Origin: Massilia brevitalea
GTDB taxonomy: Bacteria; Pseudomonadota; Gammaproteobacteria; Burkholderiales; Burkholderiaceae_D
Length of the DNA: 64,000 bases
Assembly (NCBI RefSeq): GCF_030711405.1
Contig: NZ_JAULSI010000022.1
Location: forward strand, 1 to 64,000
Direction of reading: 5' to 3'
Position 1 is the stretch's first letter. Each line of letters begins with the position of its first letter. Positions 36,371 through 46,019 of this stretch are shown here, piece after piece. Made by a program: the position numbers and the translations under genes. A model generated the notes under the pieces. It had not been told where the DNA came from. It searched no databases and saw only the letters and a list, made by a program, of their open reading frames with translations.

Positions 36371-39040
36371 ATGACCACCGTTCCATCCGAAATCAACGCC
36401 GCCGCCGTCAAGAACAGCGCCACGGAAAAAGTCACGCCCATGATGCAGCAGTATCTGCGCATCAAGTCCGACTATCCCACCATGCTGGTCTTCTACCGCA
36501 TGGGCGACTTCTATGAGCTGTTCTTCGACGACGCCGAAAAAGCCGCGCGCATCCTCGGCATTACCCTGACCGCGCGCGGGAGCATGGGCGGCAATCCGAT
36601 CAAGATGGCGGGCGTGCCCTTCCACTCGCTCGATCCCTACCTCGCCAAGCTGGTCAAGCTGGGCGAATCCTGCGCCATCTGCGAGCAGATCGGCGACCCG
36701 GCACTTGCCAAGGGTCCGGTCGAGCGCAAGGTCGTGCGCGTGGTCACGCCCGGCACCCTCACCGACTCCGACCTGCTGCCCGAAAAGGCCGAGCGCCCGC
36801 TGCTGGCGCTGTACGCGGTCAATAACCGCAAGCAGGTCACCACGGGCCTGGCCTGGATGTCGCTGGCCAGCGGCGCGCTGCGCCTGATGGAATTCACCGG
36901 CGACGCGCGCGCCAACGCCATCCGCCTGGCCCAGGAACTGGAACGCATCGTCCCGGCCGAAATCCTGCGCGCCGACGATGGCAACCTGTTCGAGGACGGC
37001 CCCTTCGCCCACACCCAGCGCGTGCCGGAGTGGCATTTCGACGTGGTCAAGGGCCACAAAGCGCTGGTCGACCAGCTCGCCGTATCGACCCTCACCGGCT
37101 TTGGCGCCGATGGCCTGGGCGCCGCGTTCGGCGCAGCCGGCGCGCTGCTGCGCTATGCCCACGCGACCCAGGGCCGCGGCCTGCAGCACGTGAACAGCCT
37201 CACGGTGGAAAGCGAGAACGAATTCATCGGCCTCGATGCCGCCACGCGCCGCAACCTGGAACTGACCGAGACCATCCGCGGCCAGGAGTCGCCGACCCTG
37301 TTTTCGCTGCTGGACGGCTGCCGCACCGCGATGGGTTCGCGCCTGCTGCGCCACTGGCTGCACCATGCGCGCCGCGACCAGTCGGTTGCCCGCTCACGCC
37401 ATGAAGCCATCGAAGCGCTGGCCCAGGGCGATGCTGCCGATGGCTTGTCCAGCATCCTGGCCCAGGTGCCGGACATCGAACGCATCACCACGCGCATCGC
37501 CCTGCTGTCGGCGCGTCCGCGCGATCTGGCCAGCCTGCGCGACGGCCTGAAGCAGCTGCCGGCCCTGCGCGAAGGCGTGGCGCGCTGCTTCATCCCGGGC
37601 GACTCCTGCCTGCTGCGCGACATCCACGATGCGCTCATGCCGCCCGCCGACTGCCTCGACCTGCTGACGCGCGCGGTGATGGAAGAGCCGGCGACGATGG
37701 TGCGCGACGGCGGCGTGTTCGCACGCGGCTACGATGCCGACCTGGATGAATTGCGTGCGCTGTCGGAGAACGCCGGCCAGTTCCTGGTGGACCTCGAGAC
37801 GCGCGAACGCGCCCGCACCGGCATCACGAACCTGCGCGTGGAATACAACCGCGTGCACGGCTTCTACATCGAGGTCACCAACGGCCAGGCCGACAAGGTG
37901 CCCGACGACTACCGCCGCCGCCAGACGCTGAAGAATTGCGAGCGCTACATCACGCCGGAACTCAAGGCCTTCGAAGACAAGGCGCTGTCGGCGCAGGACC
38001 GCGCCCTGGCCCGCGAAAAGCAGCTCTACGACGAGCTGCTGGCTTGCCTGGCGCCGCACATCGGCCAGCTGCAGACGGTGGCGCAGGGCCTGGCCCAGGT
38101 CGACACCCTGGTGGCGCTGACCAGGCACGCGCTGGTGAATAACTGGTGCGCGCCGCAGCTGGTGGATGCACCCTGCCTGACGATCCACGAAGGCCGCCAT
38201 CCGGTGGTGGAAAAGCAGATCGAGCGCTTCATCGCCAACGACTGCAAGCTGTCGAACGAACGGCGCCTGCTGCTCATCACTGGTCCGAACATGGGCGGTA
38301 AATCGACCTTCATGCGCCAGACCGCGCTGATCGTGCTGCTGGCCTATGTCGGCAGCTATGTGCCGGCCACCAGTGCCACCATCGGCCCGATCGACCGCAT
38401 CTTCACCCGTATCGGCGCCAACGACGACCTGGCCGGCGGCCGCTCGACCTTCATGGTCGAGATGACCGAATCGGCGGCGATCCTGAACGGCGCCACCGAG
38501 CATTCGCTGGTGCTGATGGACGAAGTCGGGCGCGGCACCTCGACCTTCGACGGCCTAGCCCTGGCCTGGGCGATTGCGCGCCACCTGATCGACATCAGCC
38601 GCAGCTTCACCCTGTTCGCGACCCACTATTTCGAACTGACCCAGCTGCCCGAGACCCACGCCAGCGCCGCCAACGTGCATCTGTCGGCGGTCGAGCACAA
38701 GGACAGCATCGTGTTCCTGCACGCGGTGCAGGAAGGCCCGGCCTCGCAGAGCTATGGTTTGCAGGTAGCCCAGCTGGCCGGCGTGCCGCCCGCCGTGATC
38801 AAGGCCGCGCGCAAGCACCTGGCGCGCCTGGAATCGCAGGCGCTCGACGCCACGCCGCAGCGCGACCTGTTTGCCCCGGTGTGCGAGGAGCCTGAGGAAG
38901 CGGACATGCCCGCCGAGGTATCCGCTACCCCGGCCACCTCGAACGAACTGCTGGACGCCCTGGCCGGCATCGACCCGGACGCGCTCACGCCGCGCGAGGC
39001 GCTGGCGCGCCTGTACGAACTGAAGCGCCTGGCCGCCTGA
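36371..39040 (+). CDS. mutS: DNA mismatch repair protein MutS
   Basis: The 889-residue protein is full length. The mismatch-reading motif GDFYELF is at 45-51 (F47 stacks on the mismatch, with E49). The core and clamp domains follow, and the ABC-type ATPase has Walker [10 protein letters not shown] near 638 and [14 protein letters not shown]. The C-terminal HTH/tetramer region is present. It binds mispairs and recruits MutL. The start [13 protein letters not shown] is about 11 residues longer than E. coli, common in betaproteobacteria. The next gene overlaps its stop by 1 bp (TGATG). The R-M island is inserted just upstream. Confidence 0.98.
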   Translation: MTTVPSEINAAAVKNSATEKVTPMMQQYLRIKSDYPTMLVFYRMGDFYELFFDDAEKAARILGITLTARGSMGGNPIKMAGVPFHSLDPYLAKLVKLGESCAICEQIGDPALAKGPVERKVVRVVTPGTLTDSDLLPEKAERPLLALYAVNNRKQVTTGLAWMSLASGALRLMEFTGDARANAIRLAQELERIVPAEILRADDGNLFEDGPFAHTQRVPEWHFDVVKGHKALVDQLAVSTLTGFGADGLGAAFGAAGALLRYAHATQGRGLQHVNSLTVESENEFIGLDAATRRNLELTETIRGQESPTLFSLLDGCRTAMGSRLLRHWLHHARRDQSVARSRHEAIEALAQGDAADGLSSILAQVPDIERITTRIALLSARPRDLASLRDGLKQLPALREGVARCFIPGDSCLLRDIHDALMPPADCLDLLTRAVMEEPATMVRDGGVFARGYDADLDELRALSENAGQFLVDLETRERARTGITNLRVEYNRVHGFYIEVTNGQADKVPDDYRRRQTLKNCERYITPELKAFEDKALSAQDRALAREKQLYDELLACLAPHIGQLQTVAQGLAQVDTLVALTRHALVNNWCAPQLVDAPCLTIHEGRHPVVEKQIERFIANDCKLSNERRLLLITGPNMGGKSTFMRQTALIVLLAYVGSYVPATSATIGPIDRIFTRIGANDDLAGGRSTFMVEMTESAAILNGATEHSLVLMDEVGRGTSTFDGLALAWAIARHLIDISRSFTLFATHYFELTQLPETHASAANVHLSAVEHKDSIVFLHAVQEGPASQSYGLQVAQLAGVPPAVIKAARKHLARLESQALDATPQRDLFAPVCEEPEEADMPAEVSATPATSNELLDALAGIDPDALTPREALARLYELKRLAA

Positions 39041-39993
39041 TGCGCTTCCCGTCCGCCTCGCCCCTGCTGGCAGCCGCCCTGTGCGCGGCGCTTTGCCTGC
39101 CGGCCGTGGCGGGCGCCAGGGACGACGCACGCGAAGCCAATGCGCACCACTTCGGCGTCATCGGCCACAGCTTCGACGGCAAGAGCGACAAGCGTTTCAG
39201 GAAAGCGCTGGACGATACGTCCGACAGGTCGAATGCCTTCGTGGTCCTCACCGGCATCAAGCATGCGAGCGAGCCTTGCGGCGACCGCCTGTACGAAACG
39301 CGGCGCGACCTGGTCGAGCGCGTCAAGCGCCCTACCATCGTGCTGCCGGCCGGCAGCGACTGGACCGCCTGCCGCAACTCGGCCGGGCGTACGAATGCAG
39401 TCGAGCGCCTGAACCGGCTGCGCGAGCTGTTCCATGGCGAGCCGGCGTCGCTGGGGGTGAAGAAGCTGCCGCTCACGCGGCTGTCGATGAGCCCGCGTTT
39501 TCGCGCGTATGCCGAGAATGCCCACTGGACCGTGGGCAAGGTGCTGTATGCGAGCGTGAACCTGCCTGCGAATAACAACCACTACCTGGCGGCGGCCGGG
39601 CGCAACAGCGAGTACGAGGACCGGCAAGTGGCCACGCGCTTCTGGCTGAACCGCCTGTTCACGCTGGCGCGCGGCGACAAGCTCGATGCGATCGTGCTGT
39701 TTTCGGAAGGGGATCTGAAGCCGCTGACGGACCCGGTGGCGCCCAGTTTGCTGCGGCGCGGGTCGCCGCTGTTCGATGGCTTTGCGGCCACGCGCAAGCA
39801 GGTGCAGGCGCTGGCCGGGAAGTTCGATGGGAAGGTGCTGCTGGTCGACAGTGCGGCGCTGGGCAAGGGGAAGAAGCCGGAGATCGAATGGCGCGGGAAC
39901 CTGGGGCACTTGTCGGTGGATGACCAGGCGGTGGAGGTGGAAGTGAAGCCGGGGGCGAAGGCGCTGTTTGTCGTGAAGGATGCGGCAGATTAG
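39040..39993 (+). CDS. Secreted protein of unknown function
   Basis: The 317-residue protein has a clear signal peptide ([26 protein letters not shown], cleavage about 26). The mature part has HHFGVIGHSF, VVLTGIKHASEPCGD, IVLPAGSDWTAC and NLPANNNHYLAAAGRN, with a pattern of short strands ending in loops. That is reminiscent of metallophosphoesterase-like folds, but the metal ligands are not clear, so I do not assign an activity. Two cysteines may form a disulfide. It is translationally coupled to mutS (TGATG), although a functional link with a periplasmic protein is doubtful. Confidence 0.8.
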   Translation: MRFPSASPLLAAALCAALCLPAVAGARDDAREANAHHFGVIGHSFDGKSDKRFRKALDDTSDRSNAFVVLTGIKHASEPCGDRLYETRRDLVERVKRPTIVLPAGSDWTACRNSAGRTNAVERLNRLRELFHGEPASLGVKKLPLTRLSMSPRFRAYAENAHWTVGKVLYASVNLPANNNHYLAAAGRNSEYEDRQVATRFWLNRLFTLARGDKLDAIVLFSEGDLKPLTDPVAPSLLRRGSPLFDGFAATRKQVQALAGKFDGKVLLVDSAALGKGKKPEIEWRGNLGHLSVDDQAVEVEVKPGAKALFVVKDAAD

Positions 39994-40075
39994 AAGCCGG
40001 CGGGTGATCATTTCGATGCAGCCGTGGTGAGCGTGTTGCACGTGAACGAAACGGTGCCAACAATGCGGCGCGTTT

Positions 40076-40158
40076 CGCGTGGGCACGGGGTGCCCACCGT
40101 ACGGTACCCGGAGCCGCTGGCCGTTGATATCGTAGGGTGGGCACCCTGTGCCCACGCG
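40076..40158. repeat. REP-like palindrome pair 4
   Basis: Copy A, 40076-40104: CGCGTGGGCACG, then GGGTGCCCACC and GTACGG. Copy B, 40131-40158, is inverted: CGTAGGGTGGGCACCCTGTG, then CCCACGCG. The 26-bp spacer is unique. The rest of the 298-bp gap (39994-40291) holds only the slyD terminator. Confidence 0.75.
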
Positions 40159-40244
40159 AACGAATGCATGGTGTTGGCATCATTTGATCCGCCACCGTCA
40201 TCCCATCGAAACGCCCGACCAGGCAAACCTGGAACGCCAACAAA

Positions 40245-40267
40245 AAACGGGACATTTGGTCCCGTTT
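40245..40267 (-). terminator. slyD terminator
   Basis: AAACGGGAC (40245-40253) and GTCCCGTTT (40259-40267) form a perfect 9-bp stem with a 5-base loop. On the minus strand it is followed by a T run (TTTTTTG in total). It lies 25 bp beyond the slyD stop. Confidence 0.9.
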
Positions 40268-40291
40268 CTCGTTTATAAAGCTACGACGCAA

Positions 40292-40828
40292 TCAATGCAG
40301 CGGCTGGCTGCGGAAGTGATCGCCCTCTTCGCCTTCGTCTTCACCGTGGTGATGACCGTGGGCGCCGTGCACGTGGCCGTGGGCGATTTCTTCGTCGGTG
40401 GCGGCGCGCACGTCGATGACCGACAGCTCGAAGCGCAGGGCCATGCCGGCCAGCGGGTGGTTACCGTCGAGCACGACCTTGTCGTCGGCGATTTCGGTGA
40501 CAGTAAAGATGACCGGCTCGTCGTCCGGCGCGCCGTCGGCCATGCCTTCGAACTGCATGCCCACTTCCAGCGGCTCAGGCAAGACCTTGCGGTCCTCGAC
40601 CTTCACCAGTTCGGAATCGTAGTCGCCGAACGCGTCTTCCGGCTCGATCTGCAGGGTCGACTGGAAACCGGCTTCCTTGCCGTCCAGGTGTTCCTCGATC
40701 TTCGGCAGGGTGTTCTCGTAGCCGCCGTGCAGGTAGACCATCGGCTGGGCGCCTTCCTCGATGAGGTTGTTTTGCGCATCCGACAGTTTGTAGTTGACCG
40801 ATACGACCGTATTCTTGGCAATCTTCAT
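40292..40828 (-). CDS. slyD: FKBP-type peptidyl-prolyl isomerase SlyD
   Basis: The 178-residue prolyl isomerase and metallochaperone has an FKBP domain interrupted by an IF (insert-in-flap) chaperone domain: VSVNYKLSDAQ, PMVYLHGGYENTLPKIEEHL, PEDAFGDYDSE, NHPLAGMALRFELSVIDVR. A His-rich nickel-binding tail follows (HGHVHGAHGHHHGEDEGEEGD split by acidic residues), then FRSQPLH. It helps protein folding and nickel delivery. Single gene with its own terminator, convergent to nothing and divergent from roxA. Confidence 0.95.
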   Translation of the reverse strand: MKIAKNTVVSVNYKLSDAQNNLIEEGAQPMVYLHGGYENTLPKIEEHLDGKEAGFQSTLQIEPEDAFGDYDSELVKVEDRKVLPEPLEVGMQFEGMADGAPDDEPVIFTVTEIADDKVVLDGNHPLAGMALRFELSVIDVRAATDEEIAHGHVHGAHGHHHGEDEGEEGDHFRSQPLH

Positions 40829-40906
40829 CGCACATCCTTTCGTTGTAAGGAGCGGATTATACCCCTGCCCCGCTACTGCCTGCTGCCCGGCTGGTTATAA
40901 TGACGC

Positions 40907-42028
40907 ATGAATAAATTACCGCTCCTTGGGAACATTACTCCCGCCCAGTTTCTTCGCGATTACTGGCACAAGAAGCCGCTGCTGATCCGCGGCGCCATCC
41001 CCGGTTTCAAGCCCCTGCTCAAGTTCGAGCGCCTGGCCGACCTCGCCACCAAGAACTTCGTCGAATCGCGCCTGGTCACCCAGGTCGACGGCCAGTGGGA
41101 CATGCAGCACGGCCCCCTGACCGAACTGCCCCCGCGCGACCAGAAGGGTTGGACCATGCTGGTGCAGGGCGTGAATTTGTACGACGAAAAGGCCGACGAC
41201 CTGCTGCGCCAGTTCCGCTTCCTGCCGGACGCGCGCCTCGACGACCTGATGATCAGCTACGCCACCGACGGCGCCGGCGTCGGTCCCCACTTCGATTCCT
41301 ACGACGTGTTCCTGCTGCAAGCCCACGGCAAGCGCCGCTGGAAGATCAGCGCCCAGCAAGACCTGTCGCTGGTCGACGGCCTGCCGCTGAAGATCCTGTC
41401 GAACTTCAGCGCGGAAGAAGAATTCGTGCTCGAGCCGGGCGACATGCTGTACCTGCCGCCGCACTATGCCCACGACGGCATCGCCGAGGGCGAGTGCATG
41501 ACCTACTCGATCGGCTTCCGCTCGCCCTCGTACCAGGAACTGGGCGAAGCCTTCCTGCAATTCATGGCCGACTCGATCGACCTGCCCGGCCGCTATGCCG
41601 ACCCGGGCCAGCAGGTGGCAAAGAACCCGGCGGAGATCCCGCGCGAGATGCTGGCCAACATCACCGAAGAACTGAACAAGGTGCGCTGGGACGAGGAAGA
41701 CGTGACCATCTTCTTCGGCGAGTACATGTCCGAGCCGAAGCACAACGTCTTCTTCACCGGCCCGGCCAAGCCGCTGGTGGTGGGACGCTTCATGGAAGCG
41801 GCAGCGAAAAAGGGCCTGAAGCTGTCGAGCAAGACCCTGATGCTCTACCGCGGCAAGCATGTCTTCATCAACGGCGAGTCGTTTGCCGTGAGCCGCAACG
41901 ACAAGATCGTGCTGGACGTACTGGCCAACGAACGCCGCCTCGACGGCGAAACCCTGGGCCATGCTTCCGACGATGTGCTGGAAGCACTGTACACCTGGTA
42001 CCAGGACGGCTGGATCGAGCTGGGCTGA
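40907..42028 (+). CDS. roxA: Ribosomal protein uL16 arginine hydroxylase (JmjC/cupin)
   Basis: The 373-residue Fe(II)/2-oxoglutarate oxygenase of the YcfD/RoxA type hydroxylates a conserved arginine of ribosomal protein uL16. The iron ligands are H128 and D130 (GPHFDSYDVF) and H189 (PPHYAHDG). LLGNITPAQFLRDYWHKKPL is the classic start of the family. The C-terminal winged-helix-like dimer region is present (about 210-373). It has its own promoter region divergent from slyD. The DUF7931-like gene follows 18 bp later, probably in the same operon. Confidence 0.93.
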   Translation: MNKLPLLGNITPAQFLRDYWHKKPLLIRGAIPGFKPLLKFERLADLATKNFVESRLVTQVDGQWDMQHGPLTELPPRDQKGWTMLVQGVNLYDEKADDLLRQFRFLPDARLDDLMISYATDGAGVGPHFDSYDVFLLQAHGKRRWKISAQQDLSLVDGLPLKILSNFSAEEEFVLEPGDMLYLPPHYAHDGIAEGECMTYSIGFRSPSYQELGEAFLQFMADSIDLPGRYADPGQQVAKNPAEIPREMLANITEELNKVRWDEEDVTIFFGEYMSEPKHNVFFTGPAKPLVVGRFMEAAAKKGLKLSSKTLMLYRGKHVFINGESFAVSRNDKIVLDVLANERRLDGETLGHASDDVLEALYTWYQDGWIELG

Positions 42029-42046
42029 TTGACGACTGGAGGAAGC

Positions 42047-42526
42047 ATGGACGAGTCGCTGCTGGTGCGTTTCGATACCCGCCGCGATTGCGAGGCGCAG
42101 TGGCGCGCCGTGCTGGCGCGCGCGGTGCGCCAGCTCGACATGTTCGATCCGGATTTCAGCGTCTTTCCGCTGGGCTCAAGCGAGGTCGACGCCCAGCTGC
42201 GCGCCTTTCTCCATGGCGGCGGCAGCCTGCGCCTGGTGCTGCACGACCCGGGCCATATCGAACGCGAGGCGCCGCGCTTCCTGCGCCTGTTGCGCGACTA
42301 CAGCCACCTGGCCGAATGCCGCCAGACGCCGCGCGCGCTGCGCCAGCTGACCGACTCCTTTTGCATTGCCGACGGGCTGCATGTGCTGCGCCGTTTTCAC
42401 AGCGACTGGATGCGCGGCGAGGCCGCCTTCGACGCCCCCGGCGCCGTGGATGTGCCGGCGCACCGCTTCGCCGGCATCTGGGAAGAATCGCGCCAGACGC
42501 TCCTGCCGAGCGTCACCGGATTGTAG
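42047..42526 (+). CDS. Small conserved protein of unknown function (DUF7931-like)
   Basis: The 159-residue soluble protein has LVRFDTRRDCEAQWRAVL, RQLDMFDPDFS, LRLVLHDPGHIEREAPRFLR and VPAHRFAGIWEESRQTLLPS. It is found downstream of the uL16 hydroxylase in related genomes, from memory. The ATG at 42047 has a strong GGAGGAAGC ribosome site. The frame is also open back to a TTG at 42029. Function unknown. The pattern of LDMFD and HD..G resembles phospholipase-D-like sugar/nucleotide folds only faintly. Confidence 0.75.
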   Translation: MDESLLVRFDTRRDCEAQWRAVLARAVRQLDMFDPDFSVFPLGSSEVDAQLRAFLHGGGSLRLVLHDPGHIEREAPRFLRLLRDYSHLAECRQTPRALRQLTDSFCIADGLHVLRRFHSDWMRGEAAFDAPGAVDVPAHRFAGIWEESRQTLLPSVTGL

Positions 42527-42638
42527 TGATCAGGCAAGTATCTGAACCACTGGGAAAGGTCTTCGACGCTGTAGCATCTTGTAACAAAATGAAGCTTAAC
42601 AAGTAACACAAGACTTACATTTTGGCATGACTTTTCTA

Positions 42639-42758
42639 TTGCGAACGAGTAAATTTGGCTATAATATCGGGTTAGGAAGGTTCCGTTGTATCAGTATCAC
42701 TCTTGCATTTTTGCAAAGTACACGAGAATTCCAGCGAGCGATAATTACCGGTAATTAT
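42639..42758 (+). promoter_or_regulatory. Promoter and palindromic leader of the alanine-rich lipoprotein gene
   Basis: TTGCGA (42639-42644) and TATAAT (42660-42665), with a 15-bp spacer, are a candidate sigma-70 promoter. The transcript would have about 130 nt of untranslated leader, unusual in this window. In it lies a perfect 18-bp palindrome ATAATTACCGGTAATTAT (42741-42758) and then AATTAAAAGGAAAATC just before the ATG. The palindrome could be an operator or a leader hairpin. Confidence 0.55.
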
Positions 42759-42804
42759 TCATCGTAAAACAAGCAGTACTCCACTTTTAATTAAAAGGAA
42801 AATC

Positions 42805-43095
42805 ATGAAAAAATCCCTGCTGATCGTCTCCCTGATGGCCGTTGCTCTGGCTGCTTGCTCGAAAAAAGAAGAAGTTCCAGCAACCCCAGCTGCTGTCGAA
42901 GCGCCTGCTGCTGACACCGCAACCACCACCACCACCACCGAAGTTGCACCAGCTGCAACCACCGACGCTGCTGCTACCACCCCAGCTGCTGACGCTGCTG
43001 CTGCTGCCGCTACCGCTTCGGCTGCTGCTTCGGAAGCCGCTTCGGCCGCTTCGACCGCTGCTGACGCTGCTGCTTCGGCTGCTGCTACCAAGTAA
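42805..43095 (+). CDS. Alanine/threonine-rich lipoprotein
   Basis: The 96-residue protein has a lipoprotein signal (MKKSLLIVSLMAVALAAC, lipobox LAAC with C18) followed by SKKEE. The rest is low complexity: Ala, Thr, Pro in the first half, then Ala-Ser-Glu blocks. No folded domain is expected. It may be an abundant outer-membrane lipoprotein tether (Lpp-like in abundance, not in sequence). Strong codon simplicity (GCT-rich, unlike the GCC/GCG bias of its neighbours), a good ribosome site (AAAGGAAAAT) and a strong terminator suggest high expression. Confidence 0.85.
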   Translation: MKKSLLIVSLMAVALAACSKKEEVPATPAAVEAPAADTATTTTTTEVAPAATTDAAATTPAADAAAAAATASAAASEAASAASTAADAAASAAATK

Positions 43096-43118
43096 TCAGA
43101 ATTTTTCTGGTTCGAAAG

Positions 43119-43143
43119 ACCGGCCTGCGGGCCGGTTTTTTTT
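43119..43143 (+). terminator. Terminator of the alanine-rich lipoprotein gene
   Basis: ACCGGCC/GGCCGGT stem (43119-43125, 43130-43136) with a TGCG loop, followed by eight T. Confidence 0.93.
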
Positions 43144-43225
43144 CGTTCAGACATTTGTGGCCGGAGGTGTTTTTCGACATGGAGGCGCCGTACCCACGCA
43201 TACCCCACCATTACGCGAAACACCC

Positions 43226-43252
43226 ATAAAAAAACCGGCCACGAAGGCCGGT
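43226..43252 (-). terminator. bamC terminator
   Basis: On the minus strand ACCGGCC and GGCCGGT (plus 43234-43252) enclose a TTCGT loop, followed by eight T (plus 43226-43233). It lies 20 bp after the bamC stop and is a near twin of the facing lipoprotein terminator. Confidence 0.92.
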
Positions 43253-43272
43253 TCTTTCAACGCTGACGATGC

Positions 43273-44460
43273 TTACTTCAGCTCGTCGTTCAGCAGCGAC
43301 AGGATCTTGCCCGCCGTCGCCGATGCATCCGGCTTGCCTTCATTGTCCTGGACGGTGACCGCGCTGCTGTTGCCGCCTTCGTTGGCCTTGACCAGCACGC
43401 GGTAGCGCTGGGCTTCCTTCGCCTTGTCGTCGTTGCCGAAGCTGAACAGTTTCGAGAAGAAGCCATCCTTGGCCGACGCGTCCGGATCGACGTAGCGGAC
43501 AAAGTAGATGCCCTGCACGCGGTCGCGGTCTTCGACGGTGAAGCCGACGCGGTCGAGCGCCAGGCCGACACGGCGCCAGGCGCGCTCGAAGCCCTCGTCG
43601 ACCTCGACGGCGTTGCCGGCCAGCTTGGCGCGCTGCGGCGCCGGGGTGGCGTTGTCGACCTTGGCTTGCGCGGTCTGCACCTGCTCAGGCGTCGTGGCGC
43701 CGGTCAGGCGCGCCACCAGGCGGCCCAGGAATTGCGCTTCCAGGGTCGGATCATTCGGACGCACGGTCCAGACCGTGGATTCCTTCTGGGCGCCGGTCAG
43801 CACCTCTTCGGCGCCGCGGTGGCTGATGTAGATCTCGGTCGAGCCGTCCGGCAGGCGCTCGAGACGGGTGCGGAACTTGTCGCGCTCGCCGGTCGAGTAG
43901 GCCTTGTCGAAGACGCGGCCGATGGTGTTGCGCAGGAAGTCTTGCGGGATCTTCGAACGGTTCTCGACCCACTCGGTTTCCATCACGCCGGTTGCTTCGG
44001 ATTCGGTTGCCACCGGCAGGCCGGCGTCGTTCCAGAACTCGCGCAGTTTCGGCCACAGCTGTTCAGGCGTCTGCTTGACCACCAGCCAGCGCTGGTCGCC
44101 GGCACGTTCGATGCGCACGGCCTCGGTCGAGACCGGGCCGATGGCGGCGGCGCCCGCAGGAATGGAGGAGGAGGCAGCAGCGCCAGCGGCTCCCGCCGAT
44201 GGCATTGCTGCCATGCCCGATGCGGTGGCAACGCCGCTGCCATCCGGCACGGCGTAACGATTGTCTTTTTGAAGCTGGGTCAGGTCCGGCGGCACATCCA
44301 GCGGTGCGGCTTTTTTCGACGCCTTGTAATCCACCTTGTCCGACTCGAACACGGTGGTGCACGCGGCCATGCTCAGCGCCAGTGCGGACAGCGCCAGTAC
44401 GCGCGCTGCGGTTGGCGCGGAAACACGGGTTGCGAAGGTCTTTTTGTTGCGAGTAGTCAT
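43273..44460 (-). CDS. bamC: Outer-membrane assembly lipoprotein BamC
   Basis: The 395-residue lipoprotein of the NlpB/DapX family has a long charged N-region, a hydrophobic segment (21-31) and the lipobox MAAC with C34. Then comes the conserved BamC start DKVDYKASKKAAPLDVPPDLTQL. Two helix-grip domains follow, with WVENRSKIPQ, YISHRGAEE and GFTVEDRDRVQGIYFVRY. It belongs to the BAM complex that inserts beta-barrel proteins. It follows dapA by 43 bp on the same strand, the conserved dapA-bamC order, and ends the operon with its own terminator. Confidence 0.93.
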   Translation of the reverse strand: MTTRNKKTFATRVSAPTAARVLALSALALSMAACTTVFESDKVDYKASKKAAPLDVPPDLTQLQKDNRYAVPDGSGVATASGMAAMPSAGAAGAAASSSIPAGAAAIGPVSTEAVRIERAGDQRWLVVKQTPEQLWPKLREFWNDAGLPVATESEATGVMETEWVENRSKIPQDFLRNTIGRVFDKAYSTGERDKFRTRLERLPDGSTEIYISHRGAEEVLTGAQKESTVWTVRPNDPTLEAQFLGRLVARLTGATTPEQVQTAQAKVDNATPAPQRAKLAGNAVEVDEGFERAWRRVGLALDRVGFTVEDRDRVQGIYFVRYVDPDASAKDGFFSKLFSFGNDDKAKEAQRYRVLVKANEGGNSSAVTVQDNEGKPDASATAGKILSLLNDELK

Positions 44461-44503
44461 ATCGTTACAATTTCAGATCTGTGAACCAACACCCTTGCGG
44501 GAC

Positions 44504-45388
44504 TCAGGATTGCGGCAGGAGGCCCGCCTGGCGCAGCGCGGTGCGCACAGTGTCGTGGAACGGCGCGGACAGCGGCGCCAGCGGCAGGCGCAGGCCGGCC
44601 GGCATCTTGCCCATTTCCGTCAGCGCCCACTTCACCGGCACCGGATTCGGTTCGACGAACAGTTTGGCGTGCAATTCCAGCACGCGGTTATTGATCTCGA
44701 CGGCTTTGGCGATGTCGCCGGCCATGGCGGCGGCGCACAGCTCGTGCATTGCGCGCGGGGCCACGTTGGCGGTGACCGAGATATTCCCGGCGCCGCCGCA
44801 GAACATCAGCGCCATCGCGGTCGGGTCGTCGCCCGAGTACACGGCAAACGACTTGTCGACCATCTTCAGCAGCTCGATGCCGCGTCCGATGTTGCCGGTG
44901 GCATCCTTCACGCCAACGATGTTGGCGATCGGCGCCAGGCGCGCGATGGTCTCGTTGCTCATGTCGGCCACGGTGCGGCCGGGCACGTTATACAGGATGA
45001 TCGGCAGATCGACCGCTTCGGCAATCGCCTTGAAGTGGCGGTACATGCCTTCCTGGGTCGGACGGTTGTAGTACGGCACCACCTGCAGCGAGGCGTCGGC
45101 GCCGACTTCTTTCGCGTGACGGGTCAGGGCGATGGCTTCGGCGGTGGAGTTGCCGCCCGAGCCGGCGATGACCGGAATGCGGCCGGCCACGTGGTCGACC
45201 GTGAACTTGATGAGTTCGCAGTGCTCTTCCGGGCTGACGGTGGCCGATTCGCCGGTGGTGCCGACGATCACGATGCCATCGGTGCCTTCGGCCACGTGCC
45301 AGTCGAGCAGTTTGCGCAGGCTGTCCTTGTCGAGACTGCCATCCTCAAACATCGGCGTGACGATTGCTACTATGCTGCCCTTGATCAT
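44504..45388 (-). CDS. dapA: 4-hydroxy-tetrahydrodipicolinate synthase
   Basis: The 294-residue TIM-barrel enzyme condenses pyruvate with aspartate semialdehyde, the first committed step to lysine and meso-diaminopimelate. The Schiff-base Lys is K161 in GVKDATG, the proton relay has Y133 in YNVPGRT and T44/T45 in GTTGES, and Y107 lies in YYNRPTQEG. Upstream of bamC. Confidence 0.97.
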   Translation of the reverse strand: MIKGSIVAIVTPMFEDGSLDKDSLRKLLDWHVAEGTDGIVIVGTTGESATVSPEEHCELIKFTVDHVAGRIPVIAGSGGNSTAEAIALTRHAKEVGADASLQVVPYYNRPTQEGMYRHFKAIAEAVDLPIILYNVPGRTVADMSNETIARLAPIANIVGVKDATGNIGRGIELLKMVDKSFAVYSGDDPTAMALMFCGGAGNISVTANVAPRAMHELCAAAMAGDIAKAVEINNRVLELHAKLFVEPNPVPVKWALTEMGKMPAGLRLPLAPLSAPFHDTVRTALRQAGLLPQS

Positions 45389-45449
45389 AATTTCTGGTAC
45401 GTGCTGGAAAAGAAAAATCTGATTGTAGCGGATAGCCCGCCCCTATGGT

Positions 45450-46019
45450 TCATTCGGCACCAGATAAATGGTCGAGCTTTACCTCGGTTTGCACCACGCC
45501 CTGCCCCGCCGCGCACAGGCGCTGCACCCGCGCCGGCTTCGGCTGGACGACGGCGCCATCCTCGAACGCCAGCACCCGCAGGCCGCCGGCAGCCGCATGT
45601 TCCAGCAGCTCGCCGGGGTGCAGCAGGAAGGCCGGGTTCGAGGGTTTGCCGAAGAGTTCGTTGCCGAGCGCGAACGTTTCATAGATCAGCACGCCGTTCG
45701 GGGCGAGGCTGGCCATCAGCTGGTTCAACAGCGGGCGGTGCAGGTAATTCGTGACGACGATGCCAGCGAAGCGGCCTGGCTCGAACGGCCAGGCGGCACC
45801 CTCGGCTTCCAGGTCGTGCTGCAGGGTGACGATGCCGGGACCGGCGGCCGCTGCCAGCGACTGCGGGTCGCGGTCGACCGCCAGCACCGGGTGGCCGAGC
45901 CCGGCGAACAGGCGCGCATGGCGCCCGCTGCCGCAGGCCAAATCCAGCACTTCGCCGGGCGGGACCAGATGAGCGAAGCGCTGCACCCAGGACGAGGCAG
46001 TGGCTGCCGGCAGGTGCAT
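45450..46019 (-). CDS. SAM-dependent class I methyltransferase
   Basis: The 189-residue methyltransferase has motif I VLDLACGSGRHARLF, the acidic loop LAVDRDP and the post-motif IVVTNYLHRPLL with LIYETFALGNE. It resembles the TehB/UbiE-like methyltransferases encoded beside dapA in Burkholderiales. The substrate is unknown. Start at 46019 (TGATG overlap with the M50 protease stop). The open frame to 46346 is only a shadow of the protease gene. Confidence 0.85.
   Translation of the reverse strand: MHLPAATASSWVQRFAHLVPPGEVLDLACGSGRHARLFAGLGHPVLAVDRDPQSLAAAAGPGIVTLQHDLEAEGAAWPFEPGRFAGIVVTNYLHRPLLNQLMASLAPNGVLIYETFALGNELFGKPSNPAFLLHPGELLEHAAAGGLRVLAFEDGAVVQPKPARVQRLCAAGQGVVQTEVKLDHLSGAE

Noticed and set aside
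40148-40900. 250-codon plus-strand frame
   Set aside because: Antisense of slyD, whose FKBP and His-rich sequence is unmistakable on the minus strand.
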